NCBI GenBank assembly: GCA_029207755.1
Contig: JARCOQ010000108.1
Span: 124,001 to 188,000, forward strand
Direction: 5' to 3'
DNA: 64,000 nt
Origin: Chamaea fasciata
Taxonomy: Eukaryota > Chordata > Aves > Passeriformes > Sylviidae
Both the position numbers and the translations under genes were made by a program. Each line of letters starts with the position of its first letter. Position 1 is the stretch's first letter. Below the pieces are notes generated by a model. The model was given only the letters and a program-made list of their open reading frames with translations, had not been told where the DNA came from and searched no databases. Positions 35,998 to 47,839 of this stretch are shown here, piece after piece.

Positions 35998-36188
35998 ATG
36001 TCAGTTTGCAGGTGGCTATTGGTCCTCCATGGAAAGCCAGGCTTCCAGCTTGTGGCAGCTTGCATCGGGAAGTAATACTGATCTGTTCGGGATTGCAGGT
36101 GGGCGAGACCTGGTTCCCGGCAGAGGGAGTTGGGCACAAAGGATGGGCTGTTTCCAGGGGTAAGTAAAGTCAGCTGCCCAGGTGCCTG
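35998..36188. repeat. Chimeric monomer Ta/Ba, second copy
   Basis: Carries the same Ta-left and Ba-right switch as the monomer at 32751, 3247 bp upstream. The chimera therefore arose before the 17-monomer amplification. Confidence 0.88.
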
Positions 36189-36761
36189 ATGCCAGTATGT
36201 AGGAGGCCTTTGGTCCTCCATGGGAAACCAGTCTTCCAGCTTGTGGCAGCTTGCATCTGGAAGAAATTCTGTTCTGTTTGGGATTGTAGGTGGCCGAGGC
36301 CAGGTGCCCGGCAGAGGGAGTTGGGCACAAAGGATGGCCTGTTTCCAGGGGTAAGTAAAGTCAGCTGCCCAGGTGCCTGATGTCAGTTTGTAGGAGGCCT
36401 TTGGCCCTCCAAGAGAAGCTTGTCTTCCAGTTTGTGGCAGCTTGCATCTGGAAGAAATCCTGTTCCGTTCGGGATTGTAGGTGGGCGAGGCCTGGTGCTT
36501 GGCAGAGGGAGTTGGGCACAAAGGATGGGCTGTTTCCAGGGGTAAGTTAAGTCAGCTGCCCAAATGTCTGATGTCAGTTTATAGGAGGCCTTTGGCCCTC
36601 CAAGGGAAGCTAGTCTTCCTGTTAAAGGCAGCTTGCATCTGGAAGAAATCCTGTTCCGTTCGGGATTGTAGGTGGGCGAGGCCTGGTGCTTGGCAGAGGG
36701 AGTTGGGCATAAATGATGGGCTGTTTCCAGGGGTAAGTTAAGTCACCTGCCCAAATGTCTG

Positions 36762-36952
36762 ATGTCAGTTTATAGGAGGCCTTTGGCCCTCCAAGGGAAG
36801 CTAGTCTTCCTGTTAAAGGCAGCTTGCATCTGGAAGAAATCCTGTTCCGTTCGGGATTGTAGGTGGCCAAGGCCAGGTGCCCGGCAGAGGGAGTTGGGCA
36901 CAAAGGATGGGCTGTTTCCAGGGGTAAGTAAAGTCAGCTGCCCAGGTGCCTG
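36762..36952. repeat. Chimeric junction monomer Ya/Ja, second copy
   Basis: Identical in structure to 33515 and joins unit 2 to unit 3. Two identical junctions mean the third unit arose from already duplicated units. Confidence 0.88.
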
Positions 36953-39900
36953 ATGTCAGTTTGTAGGAGGCCTTTGGCCCTCCATGGGAAGCCAGGCTTC
37001 CAGTTTGTGGCAGCTTGCATCTGGAAGAAATCCTGTTCCGTTCAGGATTGTAGGTGGCCGAGGCCTGGTGCCCGGCAGAGGGAGTTGGGCACAAAGGATG
37101 TCCTGTTTAGAGGGGTAAGTAAAGTCAGCTGACCAGGTGCCTGATGTCAGTTTTTAGGAGGCCTTTGGCCCTCCTTGGGAAGCCAGGCTTCCTGGTTGTG
37201 GCAGCTTGCATCTGGAAGAAATCCTGTTCCGTTCAGGATTGTAGGTGGCCGAGGCCTGGTGCCCGGCAGAGGGAGTTGGGCAAAAAGGATGGGCTGTTTC
37301 CAGGGGTAAGTAAAGTCAGCTGCCCAGGTGCCTGATGTCAGTTTGTAGGAGGCCTTTGGCCCTCCAAGGGAAGCTTGTCTTCCAGTTTGTGGCAGCTTGC
37401 ATCTGGAAGAAATGCTGTTCCGTTCGGGATTGTAGGTGGGCGAGGCCTGGTGCCCGGCAGAGGGAGTTGGGCACAAAGGATGGGCTGTTTCCAGGGGTAA
37501 GTAAAGTCAGCTGCCCAGGTGCCTGATGTCAGTTTGTAGGAGGCCTTTGGCCCTCCATGGGAAGCCAGGCTTCCTGCTTGTGGCAGCTTGCATCTGGAAG
37601 AAATCCTGTTCCGTTCAGGATTGTAGGTGGCCAAGGCCTGGTGCCCGGCAGAGGGAGTTGGGCACAAAGGATGGGCTGTTTCCAGGGTTAAGTAAAGTCA
37701 GCTGCCCAGGTGCCTGATGTCAGTTTGTAGGAGGCCTTTGGCCCTCCAAGGGAAGCTAGTCTTCCAGCTTGTGGCAGCTTGCATCTGGAAGAAATCCTGT
37801 TCCGTTCGGGATTGTAGGTGGTCGAGGCCAGGTGCCCGGCAGAGGGAGTTGGGCACAAATGATGGTCTGTTTCATGAGGAAAGTAAAGTCAGCTGCCCAG
37901 GTGCCTGATGTCAGTTTGTAGGAGGCCTTTGGCCCCCCAAGTGAAGCCACGTTTCCAGCTTGTGGAAGCTTGCATCTGGAAGCAATCCTGTTCCGTTCGG
38001 GATTGTAGGTGGGCGAGACCTGGTTCCCGGCAGAGGGAGTTGGGCACAAAGGATGGGCTGTTTCCAGGGGTAAGTAAAGTCAGCTGCCCAGGTGCCTGAT
38101 GCCAGTATGTAGGAGGCCTTTGGTCCTCCATGGGAAACCAGTCTTCCAGCTTGTGGCAGCTTGCATCTGGAAGAAATCCTGTTCCGTTTGGGATTGTAGG
38201 TGGCCGAGGCCAGGTGCCCGGCAGAGGGAGTTGGGCACAAAGGATGGGCTGTTTCCAGGGGTAAGTAAAGTCAGCTGCCCAGGTGCCTGATGTCAGTTTG
38301 TAGGAGGCCTTTGGCCCTCCATGGGAAGCCAGGTTTACTGCTTGTGGCAGCTTGCATCTGGAAGAAATCCTGTTCCGTTCGGGATTGTAGGTGGCCGAGG
38401 CCAGGTGCTCGGCAGAGGGAGTTGGGCACATATGATGGCTGGTTTCCAGGGGTAAGTAAGGTCAGCTGCCCAGGTGCCTGATGTCAGTTTGTAGGAGGCC
38501 TTTGGCCCTCCAAGGGTTGACAGGCTTCCAGTTTGTGGCAGCTTGCATCTGGAAGAAATCCTGTTCCGTTCAGGATTGTAGGTGGCCAAGGCCTGGAGCC
38601 CGGCAGAGGGAGTTGGGCACAAAGGATGGCCTGTTTCCAGGGGTAAGTAAAGTCAGCAGCCCAGGTGCCTGATGTCAGTTTGTAGGAGGCCTTTGACCCT
38701 CCAAGGGAAGCTAGTCTTCCAGCTTGTGGCAGCTTGCATCTGGAAGAAATCCTGTTCCGTTCGGGATTGTAGGTGGGCGAGGCCAGGTGCCCGGCAGAGG
38801 GAGTTGGGCACAAAGGATGGGCTGTTTCCAGGGGTAAGTAAAGTCAGCTGCCCAGGTGCCTGATGTCAGTTTGTAGGAGGCCTTTGGCCCCCCAAGTGAA
38901 GCCACGTTTCCAGCTTGTGGCAGCTTGCATCTGGAAGAACTCCGGTTCCGTTCGGGATTGTAGGTGGCCGAGGCCATCTGCCCGGCAGAGGGAGTTGGGC
39001 ACAAAGGATGTCTTGTTTCCAGGGGCAAGTAAAGTCATCTGCCCAGGTGCCTGATGTCAGTTTTTAGGAGGCCTTTGGCCCTCCATGGGAAGCCAGGCTT
39101 CCTGCTTGTGGCAGCTTGCATCTGGAAGAAATCGTGTTCCGTTCGGGATTGTAGGGGGGCGGAGCTGGGTGCCCGGATGAGGGAGTTGGACACAAAGGAT
39201 GGGCTGTTTCCAGGGGTAAGTAAAGTCAGCTGCCCAGGTGCCTGATGTCAGTTTGCAGGTGGCTATTGGTCCTCCATGGAAAGCCAGGCTTCCAGCTTGT
39301 GGCAGCTTGCATCGGGAAGTAATACTGATCTGTTCGGGATTGCAGGTGGGCGAGACCTGGTTCCCGGCAGAGGGAGTTGGGCACAAAGGATGGGCTGTTT
39401 CCAGGGGTAAGTAAAGTCAGCTGCCCAGGTGCCTGATGCCAGTATGTAGGAGGCCTTTGGTCCTCCATGGGAAACCAGTCTTCCAGCTTGTGGCAGCTTG
39501 CATCTGGAAGAAATTCTGTTCTGTTTGGGATTGTAGGTGGCCGAGGCCAGGTGCCCGGCAGAGGGAGTTGGGCACAAAGGATGGCCTGTTTCCAGGGGTA
39601 AGTAAAGTCAGCTGCCCAGGTGCCTGATGTCAGTTTGTAGGAGGCCTTTGGCCCTCCAAGAGAAGCTTGTCTTCCAGTTTGTGGCAGCTTGCATCTGGAA
39701 GAAATCCTGTTCCGTTCGGGATTGTAGGTGGGCGAGGCCTGGTGCTTGGCAGAGGGAGTTGGGCACAAAGGATGGGCTGTTTCCAGGGGTAAGTTAAGTC
39801 AGCTGCCCAAATGTCTGATGTCAGTTTATAGGAGGCCTTTGGCCCTCCAAGGGAAGCTAGTCTTCCTGTTAAAGGCAGCTTGCATCTGGAAGAAATCCTG

Positions 39901-40199
39901 TTCCGTTCGGGATTGTAGGTGGGCGAGGCCTGGTGCTTGGCAGAGGGAGTTGGGCATAAATGATGGGCTGTTTCCAGGGGTAAGTTAAGTCACCTGCCCA
40001 AATGTCTGATGTCAGTTTATAGGAGGCCTTTGGCCCTCCAAGGGAAGCTAGTCTTCCTGTTAAAGGCAGCTTGCATCTGGAAGAAATCCTGTTCCGTTCG
40101 GGATTGTAGGTGGCCAAGGCCTGGTGCCCGGCAGAGGGAGTTGGGCACAAAGGATGGCCTGTTTCCACGGGTAAGTAAAGTCAGCTGCCCAGGTGCCTG
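36953..40199. repeat. 17-monomer HOR, unit 3 (3247 bp)
   Basis: Same order as units 1 and 2, except that the last monomer (40009) is an intact Ya with GGCCTGG and CCACGGG, not the Ya/Ja chimera. That marks the right edge of the tandem duplication, and Wa 40200 follows as Wa followed Ya in the ancestral order. Private substitutions include GGTGGCCAAGGCCTGG in Ma (near 38588) and GGGGGGCGG in Fa (near 39155). Confidence 0.92.
39245..39435. repeat. Chimeric monomer Ta/Ba, third copy
   Basis: Same switch point again, 3247 bp downstream of the second copy. All three copies are followed by a Pa monomer with AAATTCTGTTCTG. Confidence 0.88.
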
Positions 40200-43100
40200 A
40201 TGTCAGTTTGTAGGAGGCCTTTGGCCCTCCATGTGAAGCCAGGTTTACTGCTTGTGGCAGCTTGCATCTGGAAGAAATCCTGTTTCGTTCGGGATTGTAG
40301 GAGGCCGAGGCCAGGTGCCCGGCAGAGGGAGTTGGGCACATATGATGGCTGGTTTCCAGGGGTAAGTAAGGTCAGCTGCCCAGGTGCCTGATGTCAGTTT
40401 GTAGGAGGCCTTTGGCCCTCCAAGGGATGACAGGCTTCCAGTTTGTGGCAGCTTGCATCTGGAAGAAATCCTGTTCCGTTCAGGATTGTAGGTGGCCGAG
40501 GCCTGGAGCCCGGCAGAGGGAGTTGGGCACAAAGGATGGACTGTTTCCAGGGGTAAGTAAAGTCAGCAGCCCAGGTGCCTGATGTCAGTTTGTAGGAGGC
40601 CTTTGGCCCTCCAAGGGAAGCTAGTCTTCCAGCTTGTGGCAGCTTGCATCTGGAAGAAATCCTGTTCCGTTCGGGATTGTAGGTAGGCTAAGCCAGGTGC
40701 CCGGCAGAGGGAGTTGGGCACAAAGGATGGGCTGTTTCCAGGGGTAAGTAAAGTCAGCTGCCCAGGTGCCTGATGTCAGTTTGTAGGAGGCCTTTGGCCC
40801 TCCATGGGAAGCCAGGCTTCCTGCTTGTGGCAGCTTGCATCTGGAAGAAATCCTGTTCCGTTCAGGATTGTAGGTGGCCGAGGCCTGGTGCCCGGCAGAG
40901 GGAGTTGGGCACAAAGGATGGGCTGTTTCCAGGGTTAAGTAAAGTCAGCTGCCCAGGTGCCTGATGTCAGTTTGTAGGAGGCCTTTGGCCCTCCAAGGGA
41001 AGCTTGTCTTCCAGTTTGTGGCAGCTTGCATCTGGAAGAAATCCTGTTCCGTTCGGGATTGCAGGTGGGCGAGGCCTGGTGCCCGGCAGAGGCAGTTGGG
41101 CACAAAGGATGGGCTGTTTCCAGGGGTAAGTAAAGTCAGCTGCCCAGGTGCCTGATGTCAGTTTGTAGGAGGCCTTTGGTTCTCCAAGGGAAGCTTGTCT
41201 TCCAGTTTGTGGCAGCTTGCATCTGGAAGAAATCCTGTTCCGTTCGGGATTGTAGGTGGGCGAGGCCTGGTGCTTGGCAGAGGGAGTTGGGCACAAAGGA
41301 TGGGCTGTTTCCAGGGGTAAGTTAAGTCACCTGCCCAAATGTCTGATGTCAGTTTATAGGAGGCCTTTGGCCCTCCAAGGGAAGCTAGTCTTCCTGTTAA
41401 AGGCAGCTTGCATCTGGAAGAAATCCTGTTCCGTTCGGGATTGTAGGTGGCCGAGGCCAGGTGCCCGGCAGAGGGAGTTGGGCACAAAGGATGGGCTGTT
41501 TCCAGGGGTAAGTAAAGTCAGCTGCCCAGGTGCCTGATGTCAGTTTGCAGGTGGCCTTTGGCTCTCCATGTGAAGCCAGGTTTACTGCTTGTGGCAGCTT
41601 GCATCTGGAAGAAATCCTGTTCCGTTCGGGATTGTAGGAGGCCGAGGCCAGGTGCCCGGCAGAGGGAGTTGGGCACATATGATGGCTGGTTTCCAGGGGT
41701 AAGTAAGGTCAGCTGCCCAGGTGCCTGATGTCAGTTTGTAGGAGGCCTTTGGCCCTCCAAAGGATGACAGGCTTCCAGTTTGTGGCAGCTTGCATCTGGA
41801 AGAAATCCTGTTCCGTTCAGGATTGTAGGTGGCCGAGGCCTGGAGCCCGGCAGAGGGAGTTGGGCACAAAGGATGGACTGTTTCCAGGGGTAAGTAAAGT
41901 CAGCAGCCCAGGTGCCTGATGTCAGTTTGTAGGAGGCCTTTGGCCCTCCAAGGGAAGCTAGTCTTCCAGCTTGTGGCTGCTTGCATCTGGAAGAAATCCT
42001 GTTCCGTTCGGGATTGTAGGTGGGCGAGGCCAGGTGCCCGGCAGAGGGAGTTGGGCACAAAGGATGGGCTGTTTCCAGGGGTAAGTAAAGTCAGCTGCCC
42101 AGGTGCCTGATGTCAGTTTGTAGGAGGCCTTTGGCCCCCCAAGTGAAGCCACGTTTCCAGCTTGTGGCAGCTTGCATCATGAAGAACTCCGGTTCCGTTC
42201 GGGATTGTAGGTGGCCGAGGCCATCTGCCTGGCAGAGGGAGTTGGGCACAAAGGATGGCCTGTTTCCAGGGGTAAGTAAAGTCAGCTGCCCAGGTGCCTG
42301 ATGTCAGTTTGTAGGAGGCCTTTGGCCCTCCAAGGGAAGCTTGTCTTCCAGTTTGTGGCAGCTTGCATCTGGAAGCAATCCTGTTCCGTTCGGGATTGTA
42401 GGTGGGCGAGACCTGGTGCCCGGCAGAGGGAGTTGGGCACAAAGGATGGGCTGTTTCCAGGGGTAAGTAAAGTCAGCTGCCCAGGTGCCTGATGCCAGTA
42501 TGTAGGAGGCCTTTGGTCCTCCATGGGAAACCAGTCTTCCAGCTTGTGGCAGCTTGCATCTGGAAGAAATCCTGTTCCGTTTGGGATTGTAGGTGGCCGA
42601 GGCCAGGTGCCCGGCAGAGGGAGTTGGGCACAAAGGATGTCCTGTTTCCAGGGGTAAGTAAAGTCAGCTGCCCAGGTGCCTGATGTCAGTTTGTAGGAGG
42701 CCTTTGGCCCTCCATGGGAAGCCAGGTTTACTGCTTGTGGCAGCTTGCATCTGGAAGAAATCCTGTTCCGTTCGGGATTGTAGGTGGCCGAGGCCAGGTG
42801 CCCGGCAGAGGGAGTTGGGCACATATAATGGCTGGTTTCCAGGGGTAAGTAAGGTCAGCTGCCCAGGTGCCTGATGTCAGTTTGTAGGAGGCCTTTGGCC
42901 CTCCAAGGGATGACAGGCTTCCAGTTTGTGGCAGCTTGCATCTGGAAGAAATCCTGTTCCGTTCAGGATTGTAGGAGGCCGAGGCCTGGAGCCCGGCAGA
43001 GGGAGTTGGGCACAAAGGATGGCCTGTTTCCAGGGGTAAGTAAAGTCAGCAGCCCAGGTGCCTGATGTCAGTTTGTAGGAGGCCTTTGACCCTCCAAGGG

Positions 43101-45738
43101 AAGCTAGTCTTCCAGCTTGTGGCAGCTTGCATCTGGAAGAAATCCTGTTCCGTTCGGGATTGTAGGTGGGCGAGGCCAGGTGCCCGGCAGAGGGAGTTGG
43201 GCACAAAGGATGGGCTGTTTCCAGGGGTAAGTAAAGTCAGCTGCCCAGGTGCCTGATGTCAGTTTGTAGGAGGCCTTTGGCCCCCCAAGTGAAGCCACGT
43301 TTCCAGCTTGTGGCAGCTTGCATCTGGAAGAACTCTGGTTCCGTTCGGGATTGTTGGTGGCCGAGGCCATCTGCCCGGCAGAGGGAGTTGGGCACAAAGG
43401 ATGTCTTGTTTCCAAGGGCAAGTAAAGTCATCTGCCCAGGTGCCTGATGTCAGTTTTTAGGAGGCCTTTGGCCCTCCATGGGAAGCCAGGCTTCCTGCTT
43501 GTGGCAGCTTGCATCTGGAAGAAATCGTGTTCCGTTCGGGATTGTAGGGGGCCGGAGCTGGGTGCCCGGATGAGGGAGTTGGACACAAAGGATGGGCTGT
43601 TTCCAGGGGTAAGTAAAGTCAGCTGCCCAGGTTCCTGATGTCAGTTTGCAGGTGGCTATTGGTCCTCCATGGAAAGCCAGGCTTCCAGCTTGTGGCAGCT
43701 TGCATCGGGAAGTAATACTGATCTGTTCGGGATTGCAGGTGGCCGAGGCCTGGTGCCCGGCAGAGGGAGTTGGGCACAAAGGATGGCCTGTTTCCAGGGG
43801 TAAGTAAAGTCAGCTGCCCAGGTGCCTGATGTCAGTTTGTAGGAGGCCTTTGGCCCTCCAAGGGAAGCTTGTCTTCCAGTTTGTGGCAGCTTGCATCTGG
43901 AAGCAATCCTGTTCCATTCGGGATTGTAGGTGGGCGAGACCTGGTGCCCGGCAGAGGGAGTTGGGCACAAAGGATGGGCTGTTTCCAGGGGTAAGTAAAG
44001 TCAGCTGCCCAGGTGCCTGATGCCAGTTTGTAGGAGGCCTTTGGTCCTCCATGGGAAACCAGTCTTCCAGCTTGTGGCTGCTTGCATCTGAAAGAAATCC
44101 TGTTCCGTTCGGGATTGTAGGTGGCCGAGGCCAGGTGCCCGGCAGAGGGAGTTGGGCACAAATGATGGGCTGTTTCCAGGGGTAAGTAAAGTCAGCTGCC
44201 CAGGTGCCTGATGTCAGTTTGTAGGAGGCCTTTGGCCCTCCAAGGGAAGCTTGTCTTCCAGTTTGTGGCAGCTTGCATCTGGAAGCAATCCTGTTCCGTT
44301 CGGGATTGTAGGTGGGCGAGGCCTGGTGCCCGGCAGAGGGAGTTGGGCACAAAGGATGGGCTGTTTCCAGGGGTAAGTAAAGTCAGCTGCCCAGGTGCCT
44401 GATGTCAGTTTGTAGGAGGCCTTTGGCCCTCCAAGACAAGCTTGTCTTCCAGTTCGTGGCAGCTTGCATCTGGAAGAAATCCTGTTCCGTTCGGGATTGT
44501 AGGTGGGCGAGGCCTGGTGCTTGGCAGAGGGAGTTGGGCACAAAGGATGGGCTGTTTCCAGGGGTAAGTTAAGTCAGCTGCCCAAATGTCTGATGTCAGT
44601 TTATAGGAGGCCTTTGGCCCTCCAAGGGAAGCTAGTCTTCCTGTTAAAGGCAGCTTGCATCTGGAAGAAATCCTGTTCCGTTCGGGATTGTAGGTGGGCG
44701 AGGCCTGGTGCTTGGCAGAGGGAGTTGGGCATAAAGGATGGGCTGTTTCCAGGGGTAAGTTAAGTCACCTGCCCAAATGTCTGATGTCAGTTTATAGGAG
44801 GCCTTTGGCCCTCCAAGGGAAGCTAGTCTTCCTGTTAAAGGCAGCTTGCATCTGGAAGAAATCCTGTTCCGTTCGGGATTGTAGGTGGCCGAGGCCAGGT
44901 GCCCGGCAGAGGGAGTTGGGCACAAAGGATGGGCTGTTTCCAGGGGTAAGTAAAGTCAGCTGCCCAGGTGCCTGATGTCAGTTTGTAGGAGGCCTTTGGC
45001 CCTCCATGTGAAGCCAGGTTTACTGCATGTGGCAGCTTGCATCTGGAAGAAATCCTGTTCCGTTCGGGATTGTAGGAGGCCGAGGCCAGGTGCCCGGCAG
45101 AGGGAGTTGGGCACATATGATGGCTGGTTTCCAGGGGTAAGTAAGGTCAGCTGCCCAGGTGCCTGATGTCAGTTTGTAGGAGGCCTTTGGCCCTCCAAGG
45201 GATGACAGGCTTCCAGTTTGTGGCAGCTTGCATCTGGAAGAAATCCTGTTCCGTTCAGGATTGTAGGTGGCCGAGGCCTGGAGCCCGGCAGAGGGAGTTG
45301 GGCACAAAGGATGGACTGTTTCCAGGGGTACGTAAAGTCAGCAGCCCAGGTGCCTGATGTCAGTTTGTAGGAGACCTTTGACCCTCCAAGGGAAGCTAGT
45401 CTTCCAGCTTGTGGCAGCTTGCATCTGGAAGAAATCCTGTTCCGTTCGGGATTGTAGGTGGGCGAGGCCAGGTGCCCGGCAGAGGGAGTTGGGCACAAAG
45501 GATGGGCTGTTTCCAGGGGTAAGTAAAGTCAGCTGCCCAGGTGCCTGATGTCAGTTTGTAGGAGGCCTTTGGCCCCCCAAGTGAAGCCACGTTTCCAGCT
45601 TGTGGCAGCTTGCATCATGAAGAACTCCGGTTCCGTTCGGGATTGTAGGTGGCCGAGGCCATCTGCCCGGCAGAGGGAGTTGGGCACAAAGGATGGCCTG
45701 TTTCCAGGGGTAAGTAAAGTCAGCTGCCCAGGTGCCTG
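40200..45738. repeat. Long-range repeat, right copy (29 monomers)
   Basis: Order: Wa 40200, Ma, Ja 40582, Ha 40773, Ra 40964, Kb 41155, Ya 41346, Wa 41537, Ma, La 41919, Na 42110, Qa 42301, Pa 42492, Wa 42683, Ma, La 43065, Na 43256, Fa 43447, Ta 43638, Qa 43829, Pb 44020, Qb 44211, Ka 44402, Ya 44593, Ya 44784, Wa 44975, Ma, La 45357, Na 45548. This is the order of 8304-13842, 31896 bp upstream. Rare variants are shared, for example GGTTCCTGATG after Fa (11731 and 43630) and ATTGTTGGTGG in Na. Confidence 0.88.
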
Positions 45739-47839
45739 ATGTCAGTTTGTAGGAGGCCTTTGGCCCTCCAAGGGAAGCTTGTCTTCCAGTTTGTGGCAGC
45801 TTGCATCTGGAAGCAATCCTGTTCCGTTCGGGATTGTAGGTGGGCGAGGCCTGGTGCCCGGCAGAGGGAGTTGGGCACAAAGGATGGGCTGTTTCCAGGG
45901 GTAAGTAAAGTCAGCTGCCCAGGTGCCTGATGCCAGTATGTAGGAGGCCTTTGGTCCTCCATGGGAAACCAGTCTTCCAGCTTGTGGCAGCTTGCATCTG
46001 GAAGAAATCCTGTTCCGTTCGGGATTGTAGGTGGCCGAGGCCAGGTGCCCGGCAGAGGGAGTTGGGCACAAAGGATGGGCTGTTTCCAGGGGTAAGTAAA
46101 GTCAGCTGCCCAGGTGCCTGATGTCAGTTTGTAGGAGGCCTTTGGCCCTCCATGGGAAGCCAGGTTTCCTGCTTCTGGCAGCTTGCATCTGGAAGAAATC
46201 CTGTTCCGTTCGGGATTGTAGGTGGCCGAGGCCAGGTGCCCGGCAGAGGGAGTTGGGCACATATGATGGCTGGCTTCCAGGGGTAAGTAAGGTCAGCTGC
46301 CCAGGTGCCTGATGTCAGTTTGTAGGAGGCCTTTGGCCCTCCAAGGGATGACAGGCTTCCAGTTTGTGGCAGCTTGCATCTGGAAGAAATCCTGTTCCGT
46401 TCAGGTTTGTAGGTGGCCGAGGCCTGGAGCCCGGCAGAGGGAGTTGGGCACAAAGGATGGCCTGTTTCCAGGGGTAAGTAAAGTCATCTGCCCAGGTGCC
46501 TGATGTCAGTTTTTAGGAGGCCTTTGGCCCTCCATGGGAAGCCAGGCTTCCTGCTTGTGGCAGCTTGCATCTGGAAGAAATCCTGTTCCGTTCGGGATTG
46601 TAGGGGGCCGGAGCTGGGTGGCCGGATGAGGGAGTTGGACACAAAGGATGGGCTGTTTCCAGGGGTAAGTAAAGTCAGCTGCCCAGGTGCCTGATGTCAG
46701 TTTGCAGGTGGCTATTGGTCCTCCATGGAAAGCCAGGCTTCCAGCTTGTGGCAGCTTGCATCGGGAAGTAATACTGATCTGTTCGGGATTGCAGGTGGCC
46801 GAGGCCTGGTGCCCTGCAGAGGGAGTTGGGCACAAAGGATGGCCTGTTTCCAGGGGTAAGTAAAGTCAGCTGCCCAGGTGCCTGATGTCAGTTTGTAGGA
46901 GGCCTTTGGCCCTCCAAGGGAAGCTTGTCTTCCAGTTTGCGGCAGCTTGCATCTGGAAGCAATCCTGTTCCATTCGGGATTGTAGGTGGGCGAGACCTGG
47001 TGCCCGGCAGAGGGAGTTGGGCACAAAGGATGGGCTGTTTCCAGGGGTAAGTAAAGTCAGCTGCCCAGGTGCCTGATGCCAGTTTGTAGGAGGCCTTTGG
47101 TCCTCCATGGGAAACCAGTCTTCCAGCTTGTGGCAGCTTGCATCTGGAAGAAATGCTGTTTCGTTCGGGATTGTAGGTGGCCGAGGCCAGGTGCCCGGCA
47201 GAGGGAGTTGGGCACAAAGGATGTCCTGTTTAGAGGGGTAAGTACAGTCAGCTGCCCAGGTGCCTGATGTCAGTTTGTAGGAGGCCTTTGGCCCTCCAAG
47301 GGAAGCCAGGCTTCCTGCTTGTGGCAGCTTGCATCTGGAAGAAATCCTGTTCCGTTCAGGATTGTAGGTGGCCGAGGCCTGGTGCCCGGCAGAGGGAGTT
47401 GGGCACAAAGGATGGGCTGTTTCCAGGGGTAAGTAAAGTCAGCTGCCCAGGTGCCTGATGTCAGTTTGTAGGAGGCCTTTGGCCCTCCATGGGAAGCCAG
47501 GCTTCCTGCTTGTGGCAGCTTGCATCTGGAAGAAATCCTGTTCCGTTCAGGATTGTAGGTGGGCGAGGCCTGGTGCCCGGCAGAGGGAGTTGGGCACAAA
47601 GGATGTGCTGTTTCCAGGGGTAAGTTAAGTCAGCTGCCCAAATGTCTGATGTCAGTTTATAGGAGGCCTTTGGCCCTCCAAGGGAAGCTAGTCTTCCTGT
47701 TAAAGGCAGCTTGCATCTGGAAGAAATCCTGTTCCGTTCGGGATTGTAGGTGGGCGAGACCTGGTGCCCGGCAGAAGGAGTTGGGCACAAAGGATGGGCT
47801 GTTTCCAGGGGTAAGTAAAGTCAGCTGCCCAGGTGCCTG
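45739..47839. repeat. Continuation of the long-range repeat with two extra monomers
   Basis: Order: Qa 45739, Pa 45930, Wa 46121, Ma 46312, Fa 46503, Ta 46694, Qa 46885, Pc 47076, Sa-like 47267, Ha 47458, Ya 47649. From 46121 it matches 13843-15561 at an offset of 32278 bp, two monomers more than before. So the Qa and Pa pair at 45739 is an insertion here or a deletion at 13843. Confidence 0.82.

Larger units (their letters stand above)
33706..36952. repeat. 17-monomer HOR, unit 2 (3247 bp)
   Basis: Same order as unit 1, from Ha-type 33706 to the Ya/Ja chimera at 36762. Ra at 34088 reads AAATGCTG where unit 1 reads AAATCCTG. I found about three differences from unit 1 and about three from unit 3 by comparing diagnostic segments. 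All three units share GGGTTGACAGG in Ma and AAATTCTGTTCTG in Pa. Confidence 0.93.
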
